Assembly: GCA_009772895.1 (NCBI GenBank)
Contig: WOUP01000005.1
Span: 124,001 to 188,000, forward strand
From: Puniceicoccaceae bacterium 5H
GTDB lineage: Bacteria; Verrucomicrobiota; Verrucomicrobiia; Opitutales; Oceanipulchritudinaceae
Length of the DNA stretch: 64,000 nt
Direction: 5' to 3'
Part shown: piece by piece, positions 1 through 9,531 of the stretch
Numbering within the stretch: the stretch's first letter is position 1
Layout: each line of letters opens with the position of its first letter
Program-made: the position numbers and the translations under genes
Notes under the pieces: model-generated
What the model saw: the letters and a program-made list of their open reading frames with translations, nothing else
Databases searched by the model: none
What the model was told of the DNA's origin: nothing

Positions 1-1051
1 CGACAAGAAGCGCCGCCCGGCCTACCTCAACCCGCGCAATACGTTCGACAACTTCATCGTCGGGCCGTCCAACCAGTTGGCCCACGCCGCCGCCCTCGCG
101 GTGGCCGCCCAACCGGGCAACGCCTACAACCCGCTCTTCCTCTATGGAGACACCGGGCTGGGCAAGACGCACCTCATGCACGCCGTCGCCCACGCCATCC
201 AGGCCAACGACCCGGACGCGCACGTCGTCTACGTCTCGTGCGAGAAGTTTACCAACAAGTTCCTCAAGGCGATCCGCGAAAACACGCTCGACGAGTTCCG
301 CAAGTTTTACCGCAAGGTGGACGTGCTGCTGATCGACGACGTGCAGTTCCTCGAGGGCAAGGAGCGCACCCAGGAGGAATTCTTCCACACCTTTAACGAG
401 CTGTTCGAGAGCCAGCGCCAGATCTGCCTCTCCAGCGACCGCCCGGCCAGCGAGATCTCCCGCCTCGAGAGCCGCCTCGTCTCCCGCTTCCAGTGGGGTA
501 TGATCACGGATATCCAGGCGCCGGACCTCGAAACCCGCGCCGCGATTCTGCGCAAGAAGGCCCAGGCCCTCGGTTACACCAACCTGACGGAGGAGATCTT
601 CAACTTTCTCGCCATGCGGGTGACGCGTAACGTGCGGCGGCTCGAAGGCGCGCTGCTAAAGGTCGCCGCCTACGCCAAGCTGACCAAGCACCCGCTCGAC
701 CTGACCATGGCCGAGCACTTGATCAAGGACATCCTGCAGGAAGAACAAAGCCAGCAGGTAACGATCGAGAAGATCCAGCGCAAGGTGGCCGACTACTACG
801 ACCTGCGCATGGGCGACATGTCCAGCCGCCGCCGCCCCAGCAACATCGCCTTCCCGCGCCAGATCGCCATGTATCTGAGCCGCATCCTCACCAGCCACCC
901 GCTGAAGGAAATCGGCGACTCGTTTGGCGGTCGCGACCACGGCACCGTCATCCACGCCTGCCGCCAGGTGGAAAACATCATGGAGCAGGACCCCGAGGTG
1001 AAGCGCGCCGTCGAATACCTCACGCGCCAGATCAACGGCCAGCAGCCGTAG
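1..1051 (+). CDS. dnaA: Chromosomal replication initiator DnaA (5' truncated by window start)
   Basis: DnaA is the AAA+ ATPase that binds DnaA boxes and opens the replication origin. The frame is open from base 2, so the N-terminal domain I and part of the linker lie outside the window; the visible part begins with the [16 protein letters not shown] motif that starts domain III. The Walker A motif GDTGLGKT, the Walker B stretch [10 protein letters not shown] and the DnaA signature RDHGTVIHA of the C-terminal helix-turn-helix domain are all present, and the C-terminus is complete. A strong terminator follows 20 bp after the stop. The identification is secure; only the start is missing. DnaA-box matches occur 21 kb away upstream of nrdD. 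Confidence 0.97.
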   Translation, partial: DKKRRPAYLNPRNTFDNFIVGPSNQLAHAAALAVAAQPGNAYNPLFLYGDTGLGKTHLMHAVAHAIQANDPDAHVVYVSCEKFTNKFLKAIRENTLDEFRKFYRKVDVLLIDDVQFLEGKERTQEEFFHTFNELFESQRQICLSSDRPASEISRLESRLVSRFQWGMITDIQAPDLETRAAILRKKAQALGYTNLTEEIFNFLAMRVTRNVRRLEGALLKVAAYAKLTKHPLDLTMAEHLIKDILQEEQSQQVTIEKIQRKVADYYDLRMGDMSSRRRPSNIAFPRQIAMYLSRILTSHPLKEIGDSFGGRDHGTVIHACRQVENIMEQDPEVKRAVEYLTRQINGQQP

Positions 1052-1071
1052 CCCTCGCCCCCCCTTTTACG

Positions 1072-1107
1072 CAAAAGCCCCGACTCAGACCGAGCCGGGG
1101 CTTTTTG
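1072..1107 (+). terminator. Rho-independent terminator after dnaA
   Basis: AAAAGCCCCG pairs with CGGGGCTTTT around an 11-nt loop and ends in a T run. It lies directly after dnaA and before the convergent minus-strand gene, and its A-rich left flank means it may work in both directions. Confidence 0.85.
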
Positions 1108-1136
1108 CTGGGTCGAAAAATCGCTTCGACGCGTAC

Positions 1137-1571
1137 CTACAGTGCGTCCGGGCGGAAGATCATCAAAAGCTCCGCGCGCGCCACCGTCTCGGGCTGGCGC
1201 TGCAGCCACTGGGCAATCGCGCGCTCCTTGGGGGCCGAGAGCGCATCGGCCAGCCGACGCCCGCGGTATTCGCGCGTCACGGGATCGGCCACCAACAGAT
1301 CCTTCAGCAGCACCTCCACCTGCTCCGGCAGGCGGTCATGACGCGCGATGGACTTCAGGGCCGCGATGTCCGGCGCATCGCCGGTCACCTCCGTCAACCA
1401 CAGGCCTACCTCGCGCTCCGCCGGTGAAATCTCCGGTGCGTCGAACGGCACGGCCTCCGGTGCCTTGTGCATGGCCAGCGAGGCGAGAAAGCCCAGCAGA
1501 AAGGCGATGCCGATGGAGGCCAGCCAGGAGAGGCCGTACATCAACGTGCCGAGGTAGCGCGCGCTCTTCAC
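1137..1571 (-). CDS. Small single-span membrane protein, unknown function
   Basis: No family is recognised. The chosen GTG start at 1571 overlaps the stop of the upstream DUF5069 gene as GTGA, which suggests translational coupling and gives 144 residues; an ATG at 1541 (134 residues) is an alternative. A hydrophobic segment (LSWLASIGIAFLLGFLAS) near the N-terminus is followed by an acidic/basic soluble domain of about 100 residues. A longer reading back to 2189 would run antisense-like through the DUF5069 gene and is rejected. The protein probably anchors a soluble domain at the inner membrane and is co-expressed with the DUF5069 protein. Confidence 0.6.
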   Translation of the reverse strand: MKSARYLGTLMYGLSWLASIGIAFLLGFLASLAMHKAPEAVPFDAPEISPAEREVGLWLTEVTGDAPDIAALKSIARHDRLPEQVEVLLKDLLVADPVTREYRGRRLADALSAPKERAIAQWLQRQPETVARAELLMIFRPDAL

Positions 1572-2134
1572 TGTTGCTGCTGTTGCTGGTTTTGCCGGGA
1601 GGCCTGCTGGTGCTGGGGCGTGCGCGACTGGAACTGGCGCTGCCCCTGCAGCTCGGCTGCCCGCACGGGATCGTAACCGGGGATGCGTCCTTCGTCGAAG
1701 TCGATCAGGTCGCACACGCACACGATATCGCGCACCCGCTCGGGTGTGCCCATCTCGGTCAAGGCCTCGGCCAGGAACTCGCGCCCTGCCTCGGTCTGGC
1801 CCTTGTGCGTCACCTCGCGATTCCACTGGGCGGCCTCGACGTTTTCCGGAAAGAGCTCCTGCAGGCGGGTAAACAGCGCCGTTTCGTCCGGATCGTGCGC
1901 CTTCACCGCCGCCACCACATCCTGCGGATCGACGCCCAGGTGCATGCAGAGGAAGCGGTCGAAGCCGCGGCAAAAATTCTTCTGGTAGCTCTTGGGCAGT
2001 TCGCCGCGCAGGTGTTTGCGGATCTTGGCCAGGAAGCGCGGCAGGTGCATCAGGCCGAAGGTGAGGTCGGGCTGGTAGGGAGACGGCAGGTCGCGGCAGA
2101 TGGCGCCGGTGGGGCCGAGAGGTTGTTCGCTCAT
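1568..2134 (-). CDS. DUF5069-family protein with glutamine-rich tail
   Basis: A 188-residue soluble protein. The part from LTFGLMHLPRFLAKIRKHLRGELP to GTPERVRDIVCVCDLIDFDEGRIPG matches my memory of the DUF5069 family, which is common in Verrucomicrobiota and has no assigned function. The start MSEQPLG at 2134 was chosen over an in-frame upstream ATG at 2221, because the extra residues look like non-coding translation. The C-terminus ends in a run of glutamines (CAACAG repeats), an odd low-complexity tail that could vary in length between strains. The stop overlaps the start of the next minus-strand gene. Confidence 0.7.
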   Translation of the reverse strand: MSEQPLGPTGAICRDLPSPYQPDLTFGLMHLPRFLAKIRKHLRGELPKSYQKNFCRGFDRFLCMHLGVDPQDVVAAVKAHDPDETALFTRLQELFPENVEAAQWNREVTHKGQTEAGREFLAEALTEMGTPERVRDIVCVCDLIDFDEGRIPGYDPVRAAELQGQRQFQSRTPQHQQASRQNQQQQQQ

Positions 2135-2367
2135 GCCCCTCACTCTGTTGCGGGCAGGGGCCGGAGTAAAGCCACAAGCAGCCGTGCACGGACCATCGAC
2201 CGGGCAGAATGCGCTCTGCAACGTCCGCGCCAGTTGATTGATGCTGAAGGAATTGCGCGAATGGCCGTTTTTACCGGCCGCAGATCAAGAATCACATCGC
2301 GGATTGCAAGCTGGTATCAACCCTGCATATTTTGACCCAAGTTACGACCTTACGCTGACCTATCCAC

Positions 2368-3711
2368 ATGCGCGTTCTGCTCACTTCCCACGGTTCTACC
2401 GGTGACATCTACCCGATGATTCGCCTCGGCCGGGCCTTGCTGGATGCCGGCCACGAATGCCGCTTTGCCACCACGCCCTTCTTTCGCGAGGAAGTCGAGC
2501 GCGCGGGCATCTCCTTTGTCCGCCTCCCACCGGACTGGAACCAGGCGGGCTTTGCCGAGGCCATGCGGGAGCTGACCCACGCCAAGAACGGCCTCGAGAC
2601 CCTGCAGAAGATCTACGATGAGGCCCTGCCCTACGCCGACGAGATCTTCCAGATCCTGCTGGATAACCTGCCGTGGGCCGACGTCTTTTGCCTCAGCTAC
2701 GTGTTCGGGCCCATGGGGCAGCTCGCGCGCATGTGTGACGTGCCGGTGGCAACGGCCAACTTCGCCCACCACGTCATCCCATCCTCCCAATACCCGCCGG
2801 AGCCCCTGCCCCGCCTGCTGGTGTGGCCCAAGATCATCCGCCGCCCGTGGAACAAGATCCTCTGGAAGGTCGTCGACAAGTTTATCATCTGGCGCATCCA
2901 TCAGGCCATTCACCCGGCCTACGAGCGCAACGACGTGCCGCTGCCCCGCAGCTTTCTGCTCGAGCCGGCCGATCTCTCGCTCGTGATGGTCTCGAAGGCG
3001 CTCTTCGAGCCCAAGACGCTGTGGAGCGACCGTTTTGTCTTCACCGGCTACCTGCGTTGGCAGAGTGAGGAAAATCCGGAGATCGAGGCTGCGGTCAACG
3101 CCTTCTGCGAAGGTCAGCGCGTGCCGGTGCTCACCTTCGGCAGCGTCACCTTTGAGCAGGCGCGCCACGTGATGCACCGCTTCATGAGTAACTGGCCGCG
3201 CGGCAAGAAGATCATCGTGCAGGCCGGGTGGGCCAACCTGAGTTTCGAAACGCCGCGGCCCGACGTGAAGTTTATCGGCAAAGTTGCGCACGATCAGCTC
3301 TTCCGCCACGCCTCGTGCGTGATCCACCACGGCGGGGCCGGCACCACCGGCACCGTCCTGCACGCCGGTGTGCCCCAGATCATCATCCCCCATATCGGCG
3401 ACCAGTGGTTTTTCGCCGACGAGATCGAGCGCCTGGGCGTGGGCATCGAGCTGAAGCGCAAGAAGTGGCCGGAAAACCTCGCGCGCAGCGTGCGCAAGGT
3501 CGAGGGCAGCAAGCGCATGAACCGCCGGGCGGCGAAAATGGCCGAAGTGCTCGAGCAGGAAGACGGGCCGGGCAACGCCGTTGCCGCGCTGGAGCGCCTC
3601 GCTCGCGAAGGCCGCAAGCCCGAGGTGATGGACATCGACACCGGCGCGATCCCCGTGACGGAGATGCCCCTGCACGTGCCGCCGCGCGAGGGGCAGGCGT
3701 CGCCGCGCTAA
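2368..3711 (+). CDS. Glycosyltransferase, GT1/MGT-like (UDP-sugar dependent)
   Basis: 447 residues with a GT-B fold layout. The N-terminus MRVLLTSHGSTGDIYPMIRLG is the acceptor-domain start typical of GT1/GT28 enzymes. Near residue 320 the nucleotide-sugar signature HHGGAGTTGTVLHAGVPQ is followed by a GDQWFFA segment, as in sterol and macrolide glucosyltransferases. No transmembrane segment is obvious, so it is probably cytosolic or peripheral. The acceptor (lipid, carotenoid or secondary metabolite) cannot be told from sequence. It stands alone, with about 145 bp of upstream non-coding DNA, and the GH9 gene follows after 93 bp. Confidence 0.85.
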   Translation: MRVLLTSHGSTGDIYPMIRLGRALLDAGHECRFATTPFFREEVERAGISFVRLPPDWNQAGFAEAMRELTHAKNGLETLQKIYDEALPYADEIFQILLDNLPWADVFCLSYVFGPMGQLARMCDVPVATANFAHHVIPSSQYPPEPLPRLLVWPKIIRRPWNKILWKVVDKFIIWRIHQAIHPAYERNDVPLPRSFLLEPADLSLVMVSKALFEPKTLWSDRFVFTGYLRWQSEENPEIEAAVNAFCEGQRVPVLTFGSVTFEQARHVMHRFMSNWPRGKKIIVQAGWANLSFETPRPDVKFIGKVAHDQLFRHASCVIHHGGAGTTGTVLHAGVPQIIIPHIGDQWFFADEIERLGVGIELKRKKWPENLARSVRKVEGSKRMNRRAAKMAEVLEQEDGPGNAVAALERLAREGRKPEVMDIDTGAIPVTEMPLHVPPREGQASPR

Positions 3712-3804
3712 CGGGCCCACGTTGCAGGCTTGCGCAACAGGATTCGGACGGTAGGATAGGGCACAACCGGCTCCCCCGCCCTATCACCCCAATCCCCTAC
3801 GCAT

Positions 3805-6360
3805 ATGTCCGTGTTTCCGCGCCTGCTGCCGGTTCTCACGCTGGGCCTTGCTGTGTCCAGCGCCAGCGCCACCCAACTCGTCGAGCTGAAGGTGCTCGAC
3901 GAAGGCTACCTGATGGTCCACTTCCGCGATGGCGAAGTCACCCACCGCGACGACGCTACCGGGCCGTGCGCCTATCGTGGCGCCTGCAATGACAGCAATT
4001 CCGATACGGTCATCCGCTATGAGCCGGAGCTCGACCTCGCGACGGCCGATGCCGCCGCCAGTTGGACCCTGCAATCCAGCGACGATGCCCGCTATGGTTC
4101 ATCGGGCCAGCCCGTCAGCGCCGTCTACCGCAAGTCCAAGCTCAACGGCATGGCCCAGCAAGGCTGGGACAGCCAGGCCAACGACTTTCACTACGAGTAC
4201 ACGATGGAGCACTACCTCTACCTGCGCCTGCCCGAGGCACTGGAAGAGGGCAAAAGCTACTCCCTCGCGATCGCCAGCGGCACCGGCACCGACGTGACCC
4301 AGGAAGCGTTTACCTTCGACCCCTTCCACAACCGCAGCGAAGCGATCCACATCAACCTCGCCGGTTACTCCACCCTCGAGGGCGTCAAGGCGGCCGACCT
4401 CTACCAGTGGATGGGCAGCGGCGGCCCCCGCGATTACACCGCCTTCGAAGGCAACGACGTCTATCTCTACAACGTGGAGACCGGGCAGCACCAGCGCGTG
4501 GGGGAAGTGACCTTCTGGAAAGATGAGGCGGCTGAGATGTCCGGCTATCACATGGTCCGCTCGCCCGTCTGGAACGTCGACTTTACCGGCTTCAACCAAC
4601 CCGGCACCTACCGGCTCGCGGTCGAAGGCGTCGGCTGCAGCGAAGACTTTACGATCGAGCCGACCGCCTTCGAGGCCCCCTACACCGTCTCCGTGCGCGG
4701 CTTTTACTACATGCGCATCGGGCAGGCCGACGTGGGCCTGGTGCCTGTTCCACGTCAACCGCTCTATATCCCCGGCGAAAGCCCCGCCGACACCAAGGTC
4801 TACCTGACCACGATGCAACCTTACCACCCGGACTGGGACAGCTTCTCCAGTGGCGACGTCTGGGATCGCCCGGAAGACTGGGACGCCTACCGCCAGGACG
4901 GCGACCCCACCAACCCCAATGCCTGGGGCGGCCACTCGGACGCGCTGGATTGGGACCGCCACCTCGGCCACGTCTCCATCATTTACGATTTGCTGCTGCC
5001 CTACGTGCTGACCGGCGGGGCGCTGAACGACGACGACCTCGGCATCGCCGAGAGCGGCAACGGCATCCCGGACCTGCTGGATGAAGCGCGCAACGAGGTC
5101 GACTTCTGGCTGCGGCTGCGCGATGGCGACGGCTATTCCCACGGCCTCACCAACCCCACCGGCAGCAACGTGTTCTATCAGGCCGGCGCCACTCCCATTG
5201 CCGCCTGGGCCAACGCCGCCAACGCCGCCATGCTTGCCGACTGCTTCCGCCTCGCCGGGTTGAGCGACCTGCAGGCGCAATACCGCGCCGCGGCCGAAGA
5301 AGCCTACCACTATGCCGACCAGTTGCCGGACCCAATGCTCGATACGCTCCAGAACGTGGGTGAAGCCGACCTGCGCGGGCGCGACTTCAAGCAGCTTGCC
5401 GCGGCCTACCTCTACAACGTGACCGGCGAGACGGCTTACGAAAACGTGGTGCAGGCCGAAAGCCGCGCCACCAGCGATACGGCCGAACTCGCCCACGTCG
5501 GCGCCTTCAACCAGATCTGGGCCACCGCCGGCTATCTGCAGACGCCCCAACCAGTCCACTACCCAGACCTCCAGGCCCACATGCGCGCCGCCGTGGTCTA
5601 TCAGGCCCAGCAGAAGGAGGTCGCCTACAGCCAATCGCGTCCCTCGCGCCGCGCCACGGACAACACCACCGGCTATTTCCACACCATCCAGTTTGTGCAC
5701 CGCACCCTGGTCGCACACGCCGTCACGACCGACTCGGATCAGCGCGCCGCCTTCCTCGACGCCCTGACTCTTGAGGCCGACTGGGGGCTCGGGCGCAACC
5801 CGCTCAACCTCATCCAGATGACCACCGCCACCACTAGCCTGGCGGACAAACGCAGCGTGACCGACGCCTACACCTCCGGGCGCGACGACGGCACCCCCGG
5901 CATGCACCCGGGCCACACGCCCTACATGAACACCGATGACTGGGCGCCGGCCATGATCATGGGCCGCCCGAGCTGGATGACGAGCAAGGCCTACCCGAGC
6001 TTCGACCAATGGCCGCGCGCAGAGGGCTACTTCCCCACCCGCTACGTCTGGTCGCACACGGAGTTCACGCCCCAGCAGACCATGCGCGGCAAGATGGCGC
6101 TCTACGGCTACCTCTACGGCCTGGAAAAGCAAAACGCGCCCGCCGCAGCACCCGAGGTGACGGCAGTCGAGATCATCGACGGCCAGCCTGCGGCCACCCT
6201 GCAAACCGAGCCCGACCACGCCTACCAGCTCCAGTCGTCCACTGATTTACAAACCTGGCAGCCCGTCGGGGCGGCGATCACCGGCACGGGCTCTGCCCAA
6301 CAGCTCCCCCTGCCACTACAGGGCAGCGGCCCGACCTTCTGGCGCGTGCTCGAGCAGTAG
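3805..6360 (+). CDS. Secreted glycoside hydrolase family 9 (endoglucanase-like)
   Basis: 851 residues with an N-terminal signal peptide (LLPVLTLGLAVSSASA). An immunoglobulin-like CelD N-terminal domain (roughly residues 170-280) precedes the (alpha/alpha)6 catalytic domain. GH9 hallmarks are visible: GGHSDALDWDRHL near residue 378 (catalytic Asp pair), GNGIPDLLDEARNEVDFWL near 418, GRNPLN near 662 and the putative acid Glu in WSHTEFT near 749. The last 65 residues form a short beta domain (YQLQSSTDLQTWQPVG) seen at the end of many verrucomicrobial secreted enzymes. It probably cleaves beta-1,4-glucan or related glycans outside the cell. The exact substrate is unproven. Confidence 0.88.
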   Translation: MSVFPRLLPVLTLGLAVSSASATQLVELKVLDEGYLMVHFRDGEVTHRDDATGPCAYRGACNDSNSDTVIRYEPELDLATADAAASWTLQSSDDARYGSSGQPVSAVYRKSKLNGMAQQGWDSQANDFHYEYTMEHYLYLRLPEALEEGKSYSLAIASGTGTDVTQEAFTFDPFHNRSEAIHINLAGYSTLEGVKAADLYQWMGSGGPRDYTAFEGNDVYLYNVETGQHQRVGEVTFWKDEAAEMSGYHMVRSPVWNVDFTGFNQPGTYRLAVEGVGCSEDFTIEPTAFEAPYTVSVRGFYYMRIGQADVGLVPVPRQPLYIPGESPADTKVYLTTMQPYHPDWDSFSSGDVWDRPEDWDAYRQDGDPTNPNAWGGHSDALDWDRHLGHVSIIYDLLLPYVLTGGALNDDDLGIAESGNGIPDLLDEARNEVDFWLRLRDGDGYSHGLTNPTGSNVFYQAGATPIAAWANAANAAMLADCFRLAGLSDLQAQYRAAAEEAYHYADQLPDPMLDTLQNVGEADLRGRDFKQLAAAYLYNVTGETAYENVVQAESRATSDTAELAHVGAFNQIWATAGYLQTPQPVHYPDLQAHMRAAVVYQAQQKEVAYSQSRPSRRATDNTTGYFHTIQFVHRTLVAHAVTTDSDQRAAFLDALTLEADWGLGRNPLNLIQMTTATTSLADKRSVTDAYTSGRDDGTPGMHPGHTPYMNTDDWAPAMIMGRPSWMTSKAYPSFDQWPRAEGYFPTRYVWSHTEFTPQQTMRGKMALYGYLYGLEKQNAPAAAPEVTAVEIIDGQPAATLQTEPDHAYQLQSSTDLQTWQPVGAAITGTGSAQQLPLPLQGSGPTFWRVLEQ

Positions 6361-6366
6361 GCTCCC

Positions 6367-6729
6367 CTACCGGTGCTTGCCGGCGAGCATGTCGAAGAAG
6401 AAGCCCAGGCGATCATCGTCGGGTGAATCCCGGTGGCCAAACCAGAAACCGGACACCGTGCCGATGAAAACGTAGAGGAAGTCGCTCGCGGCCAGATTCT
6501 CGCGCCACATCTGACCGTAGAACACCAGGTCGAAGCTCAGCATGCCAGCCACTGGATCCAGCCCGTGGCTGGCCGCATAGTAGTAGGCAAACGGGAATGT
6601 GAGCGACAACACGCAGGCGAGGCAGCTTCCTAGGCCGCTGATCAGCCCGAACTTCCAGTCGAGGCCTCGCCCGCAGTCTTTCTTCGGGCGATACGTCCGC
6701 ATCCTCATATAGACTGAACTAGTGCCCAT
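6367..6729 (-). CDS. Small two-span membrane protein, unknown
   Basis: No family recognised. From the ATG at 6729 the product has 120 residues; ATGs at 6708 and 6702 are alternatives and may be preferable, because a perfect hairpin lies over the 6729 codon. Two hydrophobic segments are clear (LISGLGSCLACVLSLTFPFA and FLYVFIGTVSGFWFG), ending in a charged tail. The gene is convergent with the GH9 gene (6-bp gap) and divergent from the ABC exporter. A longer reading to 6921 would overlap the exporter start and is rejected. Confidence 0.6.
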   Translation of the reverse strand: MGTSSVYMRMRTYRPKKDCGRGLDWKFGLISGLGSCLACVLSLTFPFAYYYAASHGLDPVAGMLSFDLVFYGQMWRENLAASDFLYVFIGTVSGFWFGHRDSPDDDRLGFFFDMLAGKHR

Positions 6730-6757
6730 GGACCGGATTCGACCGGTCCATTTTTTT
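6728..6757 (+). terminator. Perfect hairpin plus T run
   Basis: ATGGACCGG pairs with CCGGTCCAT around a 6-nt loop and is followed by seven T. In the plus direction this is a textbook intrinsic terminator, but the nearest plus-strand gene ends 370 bp upstream. It overlaps the possible start codon of the minus-strand membrane-protein gene. Confidence 0.7.
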
Positions 6758-6868
6758 GTGCTCCGGACACACCTTTTGCCGAGACTATAGCACCCTTTTC
6801 CTTGCCAGATGCACGCAAAACCCTCCCCGCTCTTGCCAAGGAAGCCATGTGATGGTTGAGGTACTGGC

Positions 6869-8653
6869 ATGGAAGAGGCTGAGCAAAAGAAGCCCGACAA
6901 TGTCATCTGGCGGGTTTCCAAATACCTGTTTCGCTACCCCAAGCTTTTTTGGATCACGCAGGCGCTGGCCATCAGCATGGTCTTGTTGATGATCGCCGTG
7001 CCCAAGGTGGTCGAGGCCATCCTGGAGAATATCGCGTCGACCGGTGAATACAGTGCGCTGTGGGGCGGCACCGCCATTATCGTCGCCCTGTATGTCGGCA
7101 GCGAGGTGTGCAACGGCCTGCGCATCGCCGTCAACAACACGCTCGAGCAAAAGGTGCTGTTGGACATGCGGCGAGACCTGCACCACAAGCTGCTGCACCT
7201 GCCCGTCTCGTTCTTCGACCAGCGCAAGAGCGGCGACGTCTCCAATCGCGTGACCGAAGACGTGATGGCGGTTGAGCGCGCGCTGCTCGACGGCACGGAG
7301 CAAGGCGGGCGGGCGATCGTCATGCTCGTGGGCGTCACAATCATGCTCTTCATCACCAATCCCTTTCTGGCCTGGTTCGTGTTCCTGCCCATTCCCATCC
7401 TGCTCGTCGTCGGCTACTTTTACGCCAAAGGGTCGCGCAAGATCTGGAAAAAGGTGCGCGACTCCTCCGGCGACCTCAACAGCTTGCTGATTGAGGACAT
7501 CCAGGGCAACCGCCTGATCCAGACCTTCTCCCTGCAGGACCGCGAGAGCCGTCGCTTTGAGCATCAGGCGGGCGAGGTGAAGAAAAACACGCTGCGCGCC
7601 ATGTACCGCTGGGCGAAGTACAACCCCTTTACCAGCGTGATGACCAAGCTCGGCACGGGCAGCGTCATCGCGGTCGGCGGCTACCTCATCATCAGCGGCC
7701 AGGGCAACTTCGAGATGCCGCAACTGGTCGGCTTCCTCATGTATGCCTACATGATTTACGAACCGCTGGGTCAACTGCACGGCATCAACCACCTCGTGGC
7801 GGCAGGTCGGGCGAGCGGCACGCGCGTCTTCGAGATCCTCGATGCGCCGATCGAGGTGCAGGACCCGGCACAGCCCAAGCCCTTCCCGCAGGGCATGGTG
7901 AAGGTGCACTACGACCACGTTTCCTTCGGCTATCCGGGGCGCCCCGAAGTGCTGGAAGATTTCAACCTGACCATCCCGGCGGGCAAGGTCACCGCCCTGG
8001 TCGGCCACACCGGCGCCGGCAAGAGCACCGTCGCCAACCTCTCGATGCGCGCCTACGACGTGACGGACGGGCGCATCCTGCTTAACGGCATCGACCTGCG
8101 CGAGCTCTCCCTGCACGACATCCATGCCAAGATCGGCCACGTCGCCCAGGACCCGTTCCTCTTTGAGGGCACGGTGCGCGACAACCTGGGGCTGGCCCGC
8201 GCCGACGCGACCGAGGCAGACATGCGGGCCGCGCTGGAGGGCGCCGCCGCGTGGGACTTCGTGCATCGCCTGCCGCAGGGCCTCGACACCAACATCGGCG
8301 AAAAGGGCATCCGCCTCTCCCAGGGGGAAAAGCAGCGGCTGACCATTGCGCGCGTGCTGCTGAAGAATCCTCCCTTCGTAATCCTCGACGAGGCCACGGC
8401 CTCCGTGGATACGCTGACGGAGCGCCTGATCCAGGAAGCGCTGGAGAACCTGATGAACGAGCGCACGGTGCTCGTTATCGCCCACCGCCTCTCCACCGTG
8501 CGCAAGGCCGACCAGATCGTGGTGCTCGAGCGCGGGCGCATGATCGAACGCGGCACGCATGACGAATTGTGCGGGCAGGGCGGCCACTATGCGCGCCTCT
8601 GGTCCTACCAGCAGGACATCATTCCTGAGGCAGAGCCCGTGCTCGAAGACTGA
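6869..8653 (+). CDS. ABC exporter, MsbA-type fused permease/ATPase
   Basis: 594 residues. The N-terminal half has about six membrane helices with the exporter-type coupling segment (FFDQRKSGDVSNRVTEDV). The C-terminal nucleotide-binding domain carries Walker A GHTGAGKST near 380, Walker B FVILDEATA near 505 and the H-loop IAHRLST near 536. The signature motif is LSQGE (near 482) rather than LSGGQ. It forms a homodimer or pairs with a second half-transporter; none is next to it, so a homodimer is likelier. The substrate may be a lipid or glycolipid (MsbA-like), peptide or drug. Start chosen at 6869 (MEEAEQKK). Confidence 0.9.
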   Translation: MEEAEQKKPDNVIWRVSKYLFRYPKLFWITQALAISMVLLMIAVPKVVEAILENIASTGEYSALWGGTAIIVALYVGSEVCNGLRIAVNNTLEQKVLLDMRRDLHHKLLHLPVSFFDQRKSGDVSNRVTEDVMAVERALLDGTEQGGRAIVMLVGVTIMLFITNPFLAWFVFLPIPILLVVGYFYAKGSRKIWKKVRDSSGDLNSLLIEDIQGNRLIQTFSLQDRESRRFEHQAGEVKKNTLRAMYRWAKYNPFTSVMTKLGTGSVIAVGGYLIISGQGNFEMPQLVGFLMYAYMIYEPLGQLHGINHLVAAGRASGTRVFEILDAPIEVQDPAQPKPFPQGMVKVHYDHVSFGYPGRPEVLEDFNLTIPAGKVTALVGHTGAGKSTVANLSMRAYDVTDGRILLNGIDLRELSLHDIHAKIGHVAQDPFLFEGTVRDNLGLARADATEADMRAALEGAAAWDFVHRLPQGLDTNIGEKGIRLSQGEKQRLTIARVLLKNPPFVILDEATASVDTLTERLIQEALENLMNERTVLVIAHRLSTVRKADQIVVLERGRMIERGTHDELCGQGGHYARLWSYQQDIIPEAEPVLED

Positions 8654-8746
8654 GGCGCGCAGCCCCTGCCTTGTGAATTTGACGTTGCTAAAGCCCCATC
8701 GTCATGCAGGCTATCCCCTTGAGATCCCCCTTTTCTCGGTCATTCC

Positions 8747-9016
8747 ATGGAGCATACCATCACACTAACGGTAAAAAACAAGATGGGCATTCACGCCCGA
8801 CCCGCAGCGATGATTGTCCGGATCGCAAACAAGTATCCGGCCGAGGTCTATGTCGAGAAAGACGACGAGCAAGTAAACGGCAAGAGCATCATGGGCCTGA
8901 TGATGCTCGCAGCAGGGCAAGGCTCCAACTTGCGTTTTACCGCTTCGGGTGAAGGCGCCGAGCAAATGTTGGAGGATCTTTCCGGCTTGTTTGAGCGCAA
9001 ATTCGAGGAAGCCTGA
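8747..9016 (+). CDS. ptsH: Phosphocarrier protein HPr
   Basis: 89 residues, the normal family length. The phosphorylated histidine is His16 in GIHARPAA, and the regulatory serine is Ser47 in NGKSIMGLMMLAA, the site used by HPr kinase. No ptsI or EII gene is adjacent, so it may serve regulation (HPrK-type) or a phosphotransfer chain encoded elsewhere. A strong terminator follows 33 bp after the stop, so it is probably a single-gene unit or the end of the ABC exporter transcript (93-bp gap). Confidence 0.95.
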   Translation: MEHTITLTVKNKMGIHARPAAMIVRIANKYPAEVYVEKDDEQVNGKSIMGLMMLAAGQGSNLRFTASGEGAEQMLEDLSGLFERKFEEA

Positions 9017-9048
9017 CGCGGCCGTATAGACGACTTTTTTACCCTATG

Positions 9049-9079
9049 GCGTCACCTTGCACGAAGGTGACGCTTTTTT
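9049..9079 (+). terminator. Rho-independent terminator after HPr gene
   Basis: GCGTCACCTT pairs perfectly with AAGGTGACGC around a 5-nt loop, followed by six T. Confidence 0.92.
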
Positions 9080-9531
9080 GTGTACCACTACTTGCAACTG
9101 CACGATCCTCTTAGATGCCATTGGCGTCAGGCATGCAATTCGCCTGCATATATTGTCAAACTGGGGTACGTATTTCCGCGTATTTTGCACTTTTTTTGCG
9201 CTTTGCCCGGTGTTGGGCAACATGCAGCCAGGGAAACCCCTTAATTTTGCTAAAAATGCATAAGGCCCGATTTGGCTACTTCGGTGCAGGTGCATAAAAA
9301 GCATACTGCAACGTAATGCTCCGTACTTTTGCTTACGCCAAACCCTACTATTCTTTCTGTTTACAAATTATAAACATTTCGCCACTGCATCCTGCATTTA
9401 CGTGCCATTTGCCATGGCTATCTGCGCGGATTCAGGCTCTTTAAGGGACTCTGGGGGTGACGAATCAAGAGGGACACCGCGGTCGGACCGACCGTTGACA
9501 GCTTTTAATCAATCGACCACGACACACCACA
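9080..9531 (+). promoter_or_regulatory. 452-bp AT-rich upstream region of the large secreted protein
   Basis: No convincing gene; short minus-strand frames here look spurious. The DNA is clearly more AT-rich than its surroundings. A 15-bp perfect palindrome, CGGTCGGACCGACCG (9480-9494), touches a consensus -35 hexamer TTGACA (9495-9500), about 32 bp before the start codon at 9532. No good -10 is seen at the usual spacing. The palindrome is a candidate operator. Confidence 0.4.

Noticed and set aside
4099-6219. A 706-residue open frame antisense to the GH9 gene
   Set aside because: Shadow frame of a GC-rich gene; no motif, and the plus strand carries GH9 catalytic motifs.
9044-9304. An 86-residue minus-strand frame in the AT-rich region after the HPr gene
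   Set aside because: It overlaps the HPr terminator and shows no protein-like features.
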